A program made the translations under genes and the position numbers. A stretch of 64,000 bases of DNA from the NCBI RefSeq assembly GCF_024642085.1, contig NZ_JAHEBV010000006.1:1-64000 (forward strand). Reading direction: 5' to 3'. Shown here one piece after another: positions 27,347 through 35,874 of this stretch; positions within the stretch are counted from its first letter, which is position 1; each line of letters begins with the position of its first letter. This DNA is from Novosphingobium sp. GTDB lineage: Bacteria > Pseudomonadota > Alphaproteobacteria > Sphingomonadales > Sphingomonadaceae. The notes under the pieces are model-generated. The model was given only the letters and a program-made list of their open reading frames with translations, ran no database searches and was not told the DNA's origin.

Positions 27347-28655
27347 GACTTTCTCCTTGAAAGGGGGCGGCTAGACCAGGCGCCTGGTTGGCCCGGACAT
27401 CGCCAGTGATGAGGCGCGCATGGCGCGCATAGGTCAGGTAGTTCCAGGCCAGTTTCATCCCGACTTGCAACCGGCTCCTGAAATCGACGAGGAAGAATAC
27501 GTGCGCCGTTGACCACAAGAGCCAGGCCACAAAACCGCGAACCTTCCACCACCCGAAATCGATCACAGCGTGACTGCGACCGATAGTCGCCAGATTCCCG
27601 AAATGGCGATACCGGAAGGCCGGCTCGGACCCACCGTTCAACAATTGCCGGATTGCCTGGGCGGCGTGCCGCCCCTGCCGTTTGGCCACAGGAGCAATCC
27701 CGGGAAGCGGACGGCCATCGGCGCCTTTGCAATGGGCGGTGTCACCGATTACGAACACGTACGGATCGTTATCTGGGTGCAAGTGCGCATCCACCATGAC
27801 CCGCCCGGCTTGATCTGCCTGTACCCCTAGCCAGCTGGCCGCCGGCGACGCTGCTACTCCGGCGGCCCAGATCACGGTGTGGGCAGGAATGGTCCGCCCG
27901 CCGGCTATCACCCAATCGTTGCCGATCGCTTCGACCGGGGTCGAAAGACGGACTTCGACGCCCAGGTTTTCCAGATCTCGCAGCGCTGCTGCGGACAGTT
28001 CTTCCGGGAAAGATTCCAGCAGACGCGGTGCAAGGTTCAACAGGATGATCCTGGAGCAATGCGGTGTGATCGACCGAAAATCGCGGCTGACAGACCGGTG
28101 CGCCAATTCGGCAATTGCTCCGGCCAGTTCAACGCCCGTCGGCCCGCCCCCGATGACGACGAAGGTCAGAAGTGCCACGCGGCGCGCCTTGTCTTCCTCG
28201 GTTTCCGCTCTTTCCAGCGCCAGCAAGATCCGGCTACGAACCGCGGTTGCGTCCTCAATCGTTTTGAGACCCGGTGCGTGCCCTGCCCATTCGTCCCGTC
28301 CGAAGTAGCTGTGCTGTGCACCCGTCGCGACGACAAGCCAATCATACGGCAACGAACGCCCGCCATCGAGAGCTACCGTTCGCCGGCTTCGATCAATCGC
28401 GACAACCCGGTCCAGAACCACGCGCGCGTTGGCTTGGCGGCAAAGGATCGAACGGATCGGACTGGCCACATCGGCCGGAGACAGGGCCGCAGTCGCAACC
28501 TGATACAGCAGCGGCTGGAACACATGGTGGTTGCGCTGATCGATCACGGTAAGGTCGACGGACGCACCAGCAAGACCGCGGACTGCGGCCAGTCCGCCAA
28601 ATCCTGCGCCTATGACGACGACCTTTGGTCGCGCGGGTCCAGCAGAAAGGACCAT
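27327..28655 (-). CDS. NAD(P)/FAD-dependent oxidoreductase, type II NADH dehydrogenase family
   Basis: A 442-residue two-dinucleotide-binding flavoprotein. VVVIGAGFGGLAAVRGL binds FAD near the N-terminus, VVIGGGPTGVELAGAIAEL binds NADH in the middle, and VIGDTAHCKG with IAPVAKRQGRHAAQAI is typical of NDH-2. A hydrophobic C-terminal part (VAWLLWSTAHVFFLVDF) should anchor it to the inner membrane, where it would pass electrons to quinone without proton pumping. ATG 28655 starts one base after the upstream SDR stop; the longer frame from 28799 lies inside the SDR and is rejected. Confidence 0.88.
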   Translation of the reverse strand: MVLSAGPARPKVVVIGAGFGGLAAVRGLAGASVDLTVIDQRNHHVFQPLLYQVATAALSPADVASPIRSILCRQANARVVLDRVVAIDRSRRTVALDGGRSLPYDWLVVATGAQHSYFGRDEWAGHAPGLKTIEDATAVRSRILLALERAETEEDKARRVALLTFVVIGGGPTGVELAGAIAELAHRSVSRDFRSITPHCSRIILLNLAPRLLESFPEELSAAALRDLENLGVEVRLSTPVEAIGNDWVIAGGRTIPAHTVIWAAGVAASPAASWLGVQADQAGRVMVDAHLHPDNDPYVFVIGDTAHCKGADGRPLPGIAPVAKRQGRHAAQAIRQLLNGGSEPAFRYRHFGNLATIGRSHAVIDFGWWKVRGFVAWLLWSTAHVFFLVDFRSRLQVGMKLAWNYLTYARHARLITGDVRANQAPGLAAPFQGESHVSATR

Positions 28656-28656
28656 G

Positions 28657-29493
28657 TCACTGTGCCGTCCAACCGCCATCAACCGGGATCGCGGCACCAT
28701 TGATCGACGCTGCCATTGGTCCGGCAAGGAACAACGCGAGTGCGCCGATTTCCTCGACGGTGGCAAAGCGCTTGCTTGGCTGGGCAGCGAGCAGCACATC
28801 CTCGATCACCCGGGTGCGATCAAGCCCGCGGGCTTTCGCAGTATCTTCGATCTGAGCCTCGACCAGAGGGGTCCAGACATAACCGGGGCATATCGCGTTG
28901 CACGTGATGCCTTGGCGGGCTCCTTCCAGCGCGACGGTCTTGGTCAAGCCCAGTACGCCGTGTTTCGCGGCGACATAGGCGCTCTTGAAGGGCGAGGCGA
29001 CGAGACCGTGGGCCGAGGCGACGTTGATGATCCGGCCAAAGCCCGCCTCTTTCATGCCGGGCATGGCGGCGCGAATTGTATGAAATGCAGCAGCCAGATT
29101 GAGCGACTGGATCGCATCCCATTTGTCTATCGGAAACTCTTCGATTGGAGCGACGTGCTGGATCCCGGCGTTATTGACCAGAATATCGACCCGCCCATGC
29201 CGTTCGAAGGCGGCATGAACCAGTTCAGCGGCGCTTTCACCCAGCAACAAGTTCGCAGGATCATAGTCTACCGCGACATCCAGTTGTGCAAGTTCGGCGA
29301 CAGTGCGCTCTATCTCGTCGGCGCGGCCGAGACCATTTAAAACAATGGCGGCGCCCGCGTCGGCCAAGGATCTGGCAATGCCCAGACCGATTCCGCTGGT
29401 CGATCCGGTAATTATTGCAACCTGACCTGACAGCTGCCGGCATTGCGGCGTGTCGCACTGGTCAAGATGGCGGGATGTGGCGGCGAGGTTCAT
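28657..29493 (-). CDS. SDR, 3-hydroxybutyrate dehydrogenase type
   Basis: A 278-residue short-chain dehydrogenase. IITGSTSGIGLGIARSLADAG is the Rossmann motif, VNNAGIQHVAPIEEFP and the YVAAKHG catalytic pair follow, and CNAICPGYVWTPLVEAQI is characteristic of D-3-hydroxybutyrate dehydrogenases, which convert 3-hydroxybutyrate to acetoacetate. ATG 29493 is preferred over GTG 29508 because AAGGA precedes it. About 20 extra N-terminal residues come before the domain. It is the first gene of a five-gene minus-strand operon (SDR, NDH-2, patatin, two peroxiredoxin-like). Confidence 0.85.
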   Translation of the reverse strand: MNLAATSRHLDQCDTPQCRQLSGQVAIITGSTSGIGLGIARSLADAGAAIVLNGLGRADEIERTVAELAQLDVAVDYDPANLLLGESAAELVHAAFERHGRVDILVNNAGIQHVAPIEEFPIDKWDAIQSLNLAAAFHTIRAAMPGMKEAGFGRIINVASAHGLVASPFKSAYVAAKHGVLGLTKTVALEGARQGITCNAICPGYVWTPLVEAQIEDTAKARGLDRTRVIEDVLLAAQPSKRFATVEEIGALALFLAGPMAASINGAAIPVDGGWTAQ

Positions 29494-29734
29494 CGAAAAA
29501 TCCTTCACGCTGGGTGTCCATGAAGGATGGTCGCAGTGCCGCGCGAACTAAAATGCCTTCTGGTTCGGCTTTCGATGCTGAGAGGTTATCGCCGGCCATT
29601 TGCGATGCGGCCCAAGCATGGTTTCGATGCGGCAATGCGATTGGCGCAGCGGCCGGCAAATGGCGAAAACCAACGGCATCGGGACGGTTTTCCACCAGAC
29701 CCGAACTTACCGGTTTTTCGAACAGGAGCCTTTT

Positions 29735-30184
29735 ATGCGTAAACCAACAATAGCCGCTGCCGCTTTGGCGCTGGCGACTTCGTTCGCCATCACCGCGCCT
29801 GCTTTTGCAGGTGACTGCCCGTCGGGCCAGGAAGCCGCGAACCCCCTCACCGGTGCCCCAACCATGGGCAAGGACGTTACGGACACAGTGATCGGTTCGA
29901 TCGACCTGAACAGCGAAATCGGCATTGCCAGCCGCTTGCTGCGCACCCGCCGCCTGGTTGTCCAGCCGGGCGGCATCGTGCCGATGCACAGCCACAAGAG
30001 CCGTCCCGCGCTGATCTACACCGTCAGCGGGCAGATCACCGAACATCGCAGCAGCTGCGCTGTGCCGATTGTCCACAAGGCGGGCGACATTGCGCGCGAG
30101 GCGGACGGCATTTCGCATTGGTGGATGAATGAAGGCAGCGAACCTGCGGTCCTCCTTTCCTCCGACGTGTTCAAGCAGCCCTGA
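29735..30184 (+). CDS. Secreted cupin-domain protein
   Basis: A 149-residue protein with a Sec signal peptide ending in APAFA (about residue 25) and one small cupin barrel: VQPGGIVPMHSHKSRPALIYTVSG carries the His-rich metal motif, followed by GDIAREADGISHWWMNEG. Two cysteines (DCPSG and SSCAV) may form a disulfide in the periplasm. AGGAG is eight bases before the ATG; the frame from 29600 is longer but would hide the signal peptide. It lies 144 bases before the bufferin operon on the same strand, so co-expression is possible but not shown. Substrate unknown. Confidence 0.82.
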   Translation: MRKPTIAAAALALATSFAITAPAFAGDCPSGQEAANPLTGAPTMGKDVTDTVIGSIDLNSEIGIASRLLRTRRLVVQPGGIVPMHSHKSRPALIYTVSGQITEHRSSCAVPIVHKAGDIAREADGISHWWMNEGSEPAVLLSSDVFKQP

Positions 30185-30247
30185 CCCGCAGAACCGTTAC
30201 CCTTTCCGGCGCCGGCATTTCCCCACCCCCCGCCAGCCTGCGCCGCG

Positions 30248-30290
30248 GCGTCCCGCCGGCAAGTCTAACAGAGACTGCCGGCCGGGACGC
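30248..30290 (+). terminator. Long hairpin between cupin and bufferin genes
   Basis: GCGTCCC at 30248-30254 pairs with 30284-30290 and GCCGGCA at 30255-30261 pairs with 30276-30282, with one bulged C; an inner GTCT/AGAC pair extends the stem to a 5-base loop. No T run follows on either strand. It is either a weak terminator of the cupin transcript or a regulatory structure in the bufferin leader, 39 bases before the precursor start. Confidence 0.45.
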
Positions 30291-30328
30291 CCAACCGTTG
30301 GGGGTGATCCGAAGTCCAAAGGAGAAGT

Positions 30329-30610
30329 ATGATGAAGACCACAACTGCCATTTCTGCCGCCGCGCTTGCCGCAATGCTTTCGGCTGGACTTGCCCACGCC
30401 GGGCCCGTCCCGCCGCAGCCCAACAAAGAAAAATGCTATGGCATTTCCCAGGCAGGCCGCAACGATTGTGCCGCCGGCGCGGGGACCAGCTGTGCTGGCA
30501 CGTCGCACCGCGACTATCAGGGCAACGCCTGGAAATACGTCAGCAAGGGAACCTGCACCAAGATCCGCACGCCAACGGGTGTGGGATCGCTGACCCCCAA
30601 GGCCCGGTAA
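30329..30610 (+). CDS. bufA1: Bufferin precursor peptide, DUF2282 family
   Basis: A 93-residue precursor with a Sec-type signal peptide (about residues 1-25, ending LAHAGP) and a short core with four cysteines, in KEKCYG, RNDC, TSC and KGTC. The stretch [15 protein letters not shown] followed by [10 protein letters not shown] is the DUF2282 hallmark. In characterised bufferins, MNIO enzymes convert the core cysteines to thiooxazole-type copper ligands and the exported peptide buffers copper. The next three genes are the MNIO enzyme, its partner and DoxX, as in known operons. AAGGAGAAG precedes a double ATG; the second, at 30332, is an equally possible start. Confidence 0.9.
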   Translation: MMKTTTAISAAALAAMLSAGLAHAGPVPPQPNKEKCYGISQAGRNDCAAGAGTSCAGTSHRDYQGNAWKYVSKGTCTKIRTPTGVGSLTPKAR

Positions 30611-30641
30611 GCGCCGCGCCGCCTTGCAAGGGAGAACGGCC

Positions 30642-31478
30642 ATGATCCCGACCGCCGGCATAGGTCTAAAGGCCCGCCATTTCGACGAGGCAATGATCTC
30701 GTCGGCGGTTGGGTTGTGGTTTGAAGTCCATGCCGAAAATTACATGGTCGGCGGCGGTCCACGCCTTGCCATGCTGGAACAGGTTCGCGCCGAGCGACCG
30801 CTTTCCTTGCACGGTGTCGGTTTGTCCCTGGCCGGCCATGAATTGCCCGACGTTGAACACCTCGCGGCGCTTAAACGACTGATCGACCGGTTTGAGCCTT
30901 TCCTTATTTCCGAGCATCTTGCCTGGTCGCGCTGGGGATCCCGCGCCTTGCCCGACTTGCTGCCGTTCCCCCGCAGTGCAGAGGCTCTGCTGATCGTTTG
31001 CCGCAACATAGATTTCGCGCAATCGCTGCTGGGACGCCAGCTGTTGATCGAGAACCCATCACATTATCTGGACGTCAACGGCCACAATTGGAGCGAAACC
31101 GATTTTCTTGGTGAGGTCGCGGCCCGAACAGGCTGCGGTCTGCTGCTCGATCTTAACAACGTGCAGGTCAGCGCCAACAATCTGGGTTTCGCTGCCGGCG
31201 ACTATCTTGCTTCTTTTCCGGTGGACAAGGTGGGCGAGGTTCACCTGGCCGGCGCGAGCAGCGATGCGCATCTGCAACTCTTGATCGACACTCACGGAGC
31301 GCCAGTCGCCGATGAGGTCTGGGATCTGTTCGGCCGCTACCTTGAAAATCACGGACCGGTACCGACCCTGATCGAATGGGACCGCGATGTGCCCGTGTTT
31401 CCGGTGCTGATAGCCGAACGTGACAAAGCTGCCCGCATGATGGCGGCCATATCCAAAAAGGAGAGAGAATATGTCTGA
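30642..31478 (+). CDS. bufB1: MNIO (DUF692) multinuclear iron oxidase modifying bufferin
   Basis: A 278-residue TIM-barrel enzyme of the DUF692/MNIO family, to which MbnB also belongs. Metal-binding segments are EVHAENYM (near residue 28), LISEHLAWS, LLIENPSHYLD, LLLDLNNVQVSANNLG, EVHLAGASS and the terminal LIEWDRDVPVFP. It is expected to install thiooxazole-type modifications on the precursor cysteines using iron and O2 in the cytoplasm before export. ATG 30642 has a GGGAGA site; the frame from 30624 starts with TTG and lacks one. It overlaps the next gene by eight bases. Confidence 0.9.
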   Translation: MIPTAGIGLKARHFDEAMISSAVGLWFEVHAENYMVGGGPRLAMLEQVRAERPLSLHGVGLSLAGHELPDVEHLAALKRLIDRFEPFLISEHLAWSRWGSRALPDLLPFPRSAEALLIVCRNIDFAQSLLGRQLLIENPSHYLDVNGHNWSETDFLGEVAARTGCGLLLDLNNVQVSANNLGFAAGDYLASFPVDKVGEVHLAGASSDAHLQLLIDTHGAPVADEVWDLFGRYLENHGPVPTLIEWDRDVPVFPVLIAERDKAARMMAAISKKEREYV

Positions 31479-32196
31479 ACTTGCCGCTTTCCAGCGCGGT
31501 TTTGTTGCTGCGCTAGATCAGCCCATGCCCGCTTTCGCCCCGATGCGGGTCTACCTCAACACCGTGATGCTCGGCGCGGTCGAAGCACTTGTCGCCAATT
31601 TCCCGGTTACCGCAATGATCGTCGGGGCGCGGACTTTCGAAACGAATGCCCTGGCCTATGCCCGGCATTTTCCGCCTGAGGTGCCGGTGCTCGCCCTCTA
31701 TGGGCAAGGCTTTGCAGCGTGGTTGGAAGGCCAGCCACTGGCCCGTGAACTTGAATACATTGCCGATGTGGCGCGCTGTGAGGAACTTCACGCACAGGCG
31801 CTTCACGCCGCTGAAGCCCACGTGCTCCAGCCGCAGGATCTGAGTCCTTTAGATCCGGAGCGGCTGCTTACTCTGAAGTTGCACTTGCACCCTGCGGCGC
31901 GTTTCGGGTGGTTCAAAACGCCGGCAATGGCCCTGTGGCTCGCCCATCAAGACCCGATTGCCGATGAAATCGCGCCCCAATGGATTGCTTCGGGGGGCCT
32001 GATGACACGGCCCGGCAATGCCGTTGTTGGCACGATACTTGATCCGCCAAGCCACCGGTTGCTGGCGGGAGTTCGCCTTGGCGAAACGATGGGGGGCGCG
32101 GCCAAGGCTACCAATTCGCTTTTCCCCGATGCCGCGGTCGGAGAAATCTTTGCCGCACTCATCTCCTGCGGCGCTTTCGTCGCGAAATCCTTTTGA
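31471..32196 (+). CDS. bufC1: DUF2063 partner protein of the MNIO enzyme
   Basis: A 241-residue protein of the DUF2063 family (historically annotated as putative DNA-binding). LAAFQRGFVAALDQPMPAF at the N-terminus, followed by YLNTVMLGAVEALVANFPVT, is typical of the family's helical part. It pairs with DUF692 enzymes and is thought to recruit the precursor, so the DNA-binding label is probably wrong here. GGAGAGA precedes its ATG inside the end of the MNIO gene. A DoxX gene follows after 13 bases. Confidence 0.88.
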   Translation: MSELAAFQRGFVAALDQPMPAFAPMRVYLNTVMLGAVEALVANFPVTAMIVGARTFETNALAYARHFPPEVPVLALYGQGFAAWLEGQPLARELEYIADVARCEELHAQALHAAEAHVLQPQDLSPLDPERLLTLKLHLHPAARFGWFKTPAMALWLAHQDPIADEIAPQWIASGGLMTRPGNAVVGTILDPPSHRLLAGVRLGETMGGAAKATNSLFPDAAVGEIFAALISCGAFVAKSF

Positions 32197-32209
32197 AAGG
32201 ACATCAACC

Positions 32210-32701
32210 ATGAACGCCCATTTCATTCCTGCTGAAGAACTGCAGATCGAAAATACCGGTGCAGCTAGCGCCCCGGCGTCTTTCCCCAAACAAGCCGCGG
32301 CCTTGTTGGAAAGTGGCTTGCCTCCCGCGATGCTCCTGCTGGTGCAGCGCCTGGGGATTGCCGCAGTGTTCTTCCAGTCTGCCCGGACCAAGGTCGATGG
32401 CTGGTTCACGATCAGCGACGGGACGTACGAGCTGTTCCGGACCGAATATGCCGGAGTTCCGCTACCGGCTGAATTCGCCGCCGTTGCAGCGACGGTCAGC
32501 GAGCATGTTTTCGCGATCTTGTTGATCGTCGGGCTGTTTACCCGGTTTTCGGCCCTGGCTTTGCTGGGAATGACTGCCGTGATCGAGATTTTCGTCTATC
32601 CCGACGCGTGGCCAACCCATCTGAGCTGGGCAGGATTGCTGCTTCCGCTGGTCGCACTTGGCGGCGGGCGGCTTTCGATTGATCGGCTGCTTTTCCGGTA
32701 A
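32210..32701 (+). CDS. DoxX-family membrane protein of the bufferin operon
   Basis: A 163-residue membrane protein with about four hydrophobic segments in the DoxX domain: LVQRLGIAAVFFQSARTKV, HVFAILLIVGLFTRFSALALLG and LSWAGLLLPLVALGGGRLSIDRL. An unusual 35-residue hydrophilic N-terminus comes first. DoxX proteins commonly form the last gene of DUF2282-DUF692-DUF2063 operons; the role is unsettled, perhaps redox or quinone-linked. GAAAGGA precedes ATG 32210. The operon ends 97 bases before a convergent gene; no clear terminator is seen. Confidence 0.86.
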   Translation: MNAHFIPAEELQIENTGAASAPASFPKQAAALLESGLPPAMLLLVQRLGIAAVFFQSARTKVDGWFTISDGTYELFRTEYAGVPLPAEFAAVAATVSEHVFAILLIVGLFTRFSALALLGMTAVIEIFVYPDAWPTHLSWAGLLLPLVALGGGRLSIDRLLFR

Positions 32702-32798
32702 TGCAAAGCATCAGGCTGCACAGGCGCATCGCAAACATGCCAAGTGCGCCGCGGCACTCCCCGGCAGCCTTGGCGCGTAGATCGGGCGCCCAATAGCG

Positions 32799-33761
32799 TC
32801 AGGACGGCAAGACTGCCTTGACCGCGCTTTTCATAAGCTTTGGGTTGTCGGGAACTTCACCGATGATCTCGATACCGTTTGCGGTGGTCCGGCGGATCAT
32901 CACCAAGGCAAACTCCTGCCCTTCGGCCGGAATGCCGCTGATGTCGGTCAAAGGCATCTGGCGTAAACGGCGAAGCGACCGGTCGCTCAGCCCGTTATGA
33001 GCGGTGCGGTCATGGCCCAGCATGGCCGGCCGTTCGCGGCGTTCAAATGCCACGATCGATTTAATTCCACCTTGCGCCGAACCAAGCAGTGTTTCCAGCT
33101 CCCCCCGGGCCACGTTGTGCCGGGCGGCATGGGCCAGCACCGCGGCATATTCCGCGATGCGTGTCTTGTCATAATCCGAGCCGAAAACGAGCTTTATGAT
33201 CGGGGTCATCGGTGCGCGCGGCTGCGCGCTTATCCCTGACCGTTCAAGCAACTGGTCGTAATATCCGGGTGCATCGCGCACGGTGAGCGCCAGATCATAT
33301 GCCGAAGAAATCGCACGATACAGGACGGCCTTGGTACGTTCATGGCTGGTTTTGGCGAAATTGGCGTGCCGGCGCGCGGCTTTCAAAGCGTCTTCCAGCT
33401 CGGCGAGCTGTTCAAAATGCATGGTGCCCCAATGCGCATTGGGGACGCGAGGCATCATTTGAGGTTCTGAAGGCACTTCCCGCATTTCGCGGGGAGGCCT
33501 TGGCTGATGTTGCTGGCCGTTGCGGATTCGCACAAACGGGTCTGACCCGTGCTCGTTCAAAACGGCCGGCCGGGCTATTTCCATGCCGATGTCCAAGCTG
33601 AGCACATCGGCCGCACCCGCTGCGTCTGCCGCATCGATCTGATCGTTCGACAGTTCGAGAACCGAGTCCGGCTCGTCGTTGCTGCCCGCCCAACGGGTGG
33701 CGGTTGCTGATGTATCGGTCAAATCGAACTCCCCGAAATCCGGACGTATCGCTGCCGCCAA
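32799..33761 (-). CDS. Hypothetical protein, unrecognised
   Basis: A 320-residue protein I do not recognise. Residues 1-100 are acidic and low in complexity (DTSATATRW, DAADAAGAAD), suggesting a disordered tail. The middle, about 105-245, is helical and charged (LAELEDALKAARRHANFAK, then YRAISSAYDLALTVRDAPGYY) and includes LVFGSDYDKTRIAEYAAVL. The C-terminus carries VMIRRTTANGIEIIGEVP. There is no signal peptide or membrane segment. It stands alone between the bufferin operon and the GH16 gene, transcribed away from the latter. A Met at about residue 102 could be an internal start that removes the disordered part. Confidence 0.62.
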   Translation of the reverse strand: MAAAIRPDFGEFDLTDTSATATRWAGSNDEPDSVLELSNDQIDAADAAGAADVLSLDIGMEIARPAVLNEHGSDPFVRIRNGQQHQPRPPREMREVPSEPQMMPRVPNAHWGTMHFEQLAELEDALKAARRHANFAKTSHERTKAVLYRAISSAYDLALTVRDAPGYYDQLLERSGISAQPRAPMTPIIKLVFGSDYDKTRIAEYAAVLAHAARHNVARGELETLLGSAQGGIKSIVAFERRERPAMLGHDRTAHNGLSDRSLRRLRQMPLTDISGIPAEGQEFALVMIRRTTANGIEIIGEVPDNPKLMKSAVKAVLPS

Positions 33762-33918
33762 GTGTGACAGGGCAGCGGCCGCCGTTCAACTTACCCGAAG
33801 GGTGTACTCCCATTCGGGCAGCGAGGGCGGACCGATCGGCTTAATCGAGGGTTCTAATCCGAACGGCGGATTGATCGTGCGGGGATTGATCAGCATTAAG
33901 GTTGAAGCACTCAGACTA

Positions 33919-34779
33919 ATGGTGGCGTGTTTGAAATGGTTCCTGACCCCTGCGCTGTTGATGACGCTCGCTGCGGCGTCGAGCGCGCAGCCCAGGCCTG
34001 TAACGGGTCCGAAGATCAAGCTGTGCGGATACCAGCTGGCCTGGTCTGACGAGTTTGACGACATGAGCATCGGTAACTGGCGCCTCGATGGAAAGCGCTG
34101 GACCGCGCATACGCCGTGGGCTGGCGATTTCGGCGACGCCCGATTCACCGATCCGGGGGAACAAAGCGCTTTTTCCATTCGCGATGGTCATCTTGAAATC
34201 ACCGCGCGGCGCGGCACTGACGGCAAATGGACTTCCGGCCTGATCGCCGCCGCAGACCAAACAGGCGCAGGTACCGGGCTTACCGAAGGGTACTTCGAAA
34301 CGCGGATGCGGATGACGGCGGGTTCCGGCACTTGGCCAGCATTCTGGCTGTTCAGTTTGACCCCCCGCAGCGACAAGCGGCCCAAGATCGAGCTAGATGC
34401 GCTGGAATATTACGGCCATGATCCAAGCAGTTATTACGCCTCGTGGAAAGTGCATTCCCCCGCCGACAAGAAACACGAACGCGGCGAACTGGAACGGATC
34501 CCTATCATCCCTGGTGCGATGGCCGCCCGCTACAACACGGTTGGCGTCCTGGTGACCCGGACCCGGATCAGCTATCTGTTCAACCGGGTAGTCGTCTGGA
34601 CCGCGCCGCGTCCGGCTGAGCTCGACGTGCCGCTGTTTCCTTTGGTCAATCTTGCGTTGGGTTCGGGATATTCCATCCGCAACACGCCCGATCCATCGGT
34701 ACTGTCGATAGATTATGTCCGTCTATATGCCCCTTCCGCGAAACGCGGTGGAGGATCTTGTATTCCCGACAGGGGTTGA
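33919..34779 (+). CDS. GH16 family glycoside hydrolase, secreted
   Basis: A 286-residue laminarinase/licheninase-type hydrolase. The ATG at 33919 places a signal peptide at the N-terminus (WFLTPALLMTLAAASSAQP); the longer frame from 33679 has none and overlaps the divergent gene. The GH16 catalytic motif ExDxxE appears as IELDALEYYG, with WSDEFDDMSIGNW and GYFETRMRM before it and SIDYVRLYAP at the end. It lies tail to tail with the NRPS-operon glycosyltransferase, only 12 bases apart. GH16 enzymes are common in exopolysaccharide loci, where they trim or turn over the polymer; that role is inferred here. Confidence 0.86.
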   Translation: MVACLKWFLTPALLMTLAAASSAQPRPVTGPKIKLCGYQLAWSDEFDDMSIGNWRLDGKRWTAHTPWAGDFGDARFTDPGEQSAFSIRDGHLEITARRGTDGKWTSGLIAAADQTGAGTGLTEGYFETRMRMTAGSGTWPAFWLFSLTPRSDKRPKIELDALEYYGHDPSSYYASWKVHSPADKKHERGELERIPIIPGAMAARYNTVGVLVTRTRISYLFNRVVVWTAPRPAELDVPLFPLVNLALGSGYSIRNTPDPSVLSIDYVRLYAPSAKRGGGSCIPDRG

Positions 34780-34791
34780 TGCCCGCGCCGC

Positions 34792-35874
34792 TCATCCGCT
34801 TCGCGCAAAGCGCCGGGCAATGAGTATCCGGGCAAGTGGCTGCGGTGCCAGCAAGGTCGCCGCGCTCCAGCCTGCAACCAGTAGCCGCTTGGAAAAGCCT
34901 TCGATGCCATAGGGCAGCAAAGACCGGATCGCATCGGCCAGTGTGGCCCACCAGCCCCCTGCAACCGCGGGGTGCGCCTGCGGGGCCGAGCGCAGCGATG
35001 CCGCGCGCAGCTGCAGCAAATGTCTACCGCGGCGAAGGCAGCCCGCCTCGGGCGCAGTCAGCCCCAGCTTCCGGCACACCGATTCGGCATTTTGATGGCG
35101 AAGATAGGCACGGGCAATCTCACGACCAAAGCGGTCAGCCGCAGCTGCGAGACTGCTGTCGTTCGTCCCGTGGATCCGGTATTCGGCCAGCGGCCTAAGA
35201 ACGGTTTCCACCTCGCCAAGCAGGGGAGCATAGGCAAGGCAGGTCGAATCGGTAGAACTGTCGCAATCTGCGCCGATCGGGAAAAACTTGTCCAGAAAGT
35301 CCCGCGCGTAGGCATTTCCCGATCCCGGCGGTGTTGGATATTCGCCCGTCGTCATCATCCAGTTGCGCACCTGCGCGGCGCTTGGCGCCGAAGCGATTGC
35401 CGGGACAACAATCCCGAGCGGCTGGCGGTCGGCACCTACACGCATCATCTGAACCTGTACCTTGCTCAAGCCGGATCGCCACGCCGCAGCCACGCAAGAG
35501 GCAAAATCAGGTGCAAGAACATCATCAGCATCCAGAAAGACCACAACATCGCCGGACGCCATGGCAAAACCAGCGTTGTTCGCGCAGCGCTGCCCTTGGT
35601 TGGCCTGGAAAATCGCTTGGACGCGCGATCCGTAACTACTGATGATTGTGCGCGAATCGTCTGTCGAACCGTCGTCCACCACGATGACCTCAAGCGAGGG
35701 CCAATCCTGGTCCAGCGCGCTTCTGATCGCATCGGTGATGAAGCGGCCGTAATTATAATTCGCGATGATCACGCTGAAGCGCAGCGAACTGCCGTCGTCC
35801 AAGAGGCTGCTTGAACCCCGGATCATGTAAAGCGCTGGGCAGGCATGTTGCGCGTCGAGTTCCAAATCATGCAT
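34792..35874 (-). CDS. GT2 family glycosyltransferase, last gene of the NRPS operon
   Basis: A 360-residue family 2 glycosyltransferase. After about 30 residues comes FSVIIANYNYGRFITDAIRS, then VIVVDDGSTDDS and the metal-binding FLDADDVL, all GT-A features; the C-terminal 100 residues are basic and helical. ATG 35874 overlaps the upstream oxygenase gene by eight bases, showing that it belongs to the NRPS operon; the longer frame from 35958 lies inside the oxygenase gene. It may glycosylate the peptide or join the peptide to a lipid-linked sugar. A general exopolysaccharide role is the alternative. The convergent GH16 stop is 12 bases away. Confidence 0.83.
   Translation of the reverse strand: MHDLELDAQHACPALYMIRGSSSLLDDGSSLRFSVIIANYNYGRFITDAIRSALDQDWPSLEVIVVDDGSTDDSRTIISSYGSRVQAIFQANQGQRCANNAGFAMASGDVVVFLDADDVLAPDFASCVAAAWRSGLSKVQVQMMRVGADRQPLGIVVPAIASAPSAAQVRNWMMTTGEYPTPPGSGNAYARDFLDKFFPIGADCDSSTDSTCLAYAPLLGEVETVLRPLAEYRIHGTNDSSLAAAADRFGREIARAYLRHQNAESVCRKLGLTAPEAGCLRRGRHLLQLRAASLRSAPQAHPAVAGGWWATLADAIRSLLPYGIEGFSKRLLVAGWSAATLLAPQPLARILIARRFARSG

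Noticed and set aside
30248..30290. A confident Rho-independent terminator after the cupin gene
   Set aside because: The stem is strong but there is no T run on either strand, so it is reported only with low confidence and as a possible leader structure.
33679..33918. Extended GH16 N-terminus
   Set aside because: The extra 80 residues have no family character, overlap the divergent gene and would prevent use of the signal peptide that begins at 33919.
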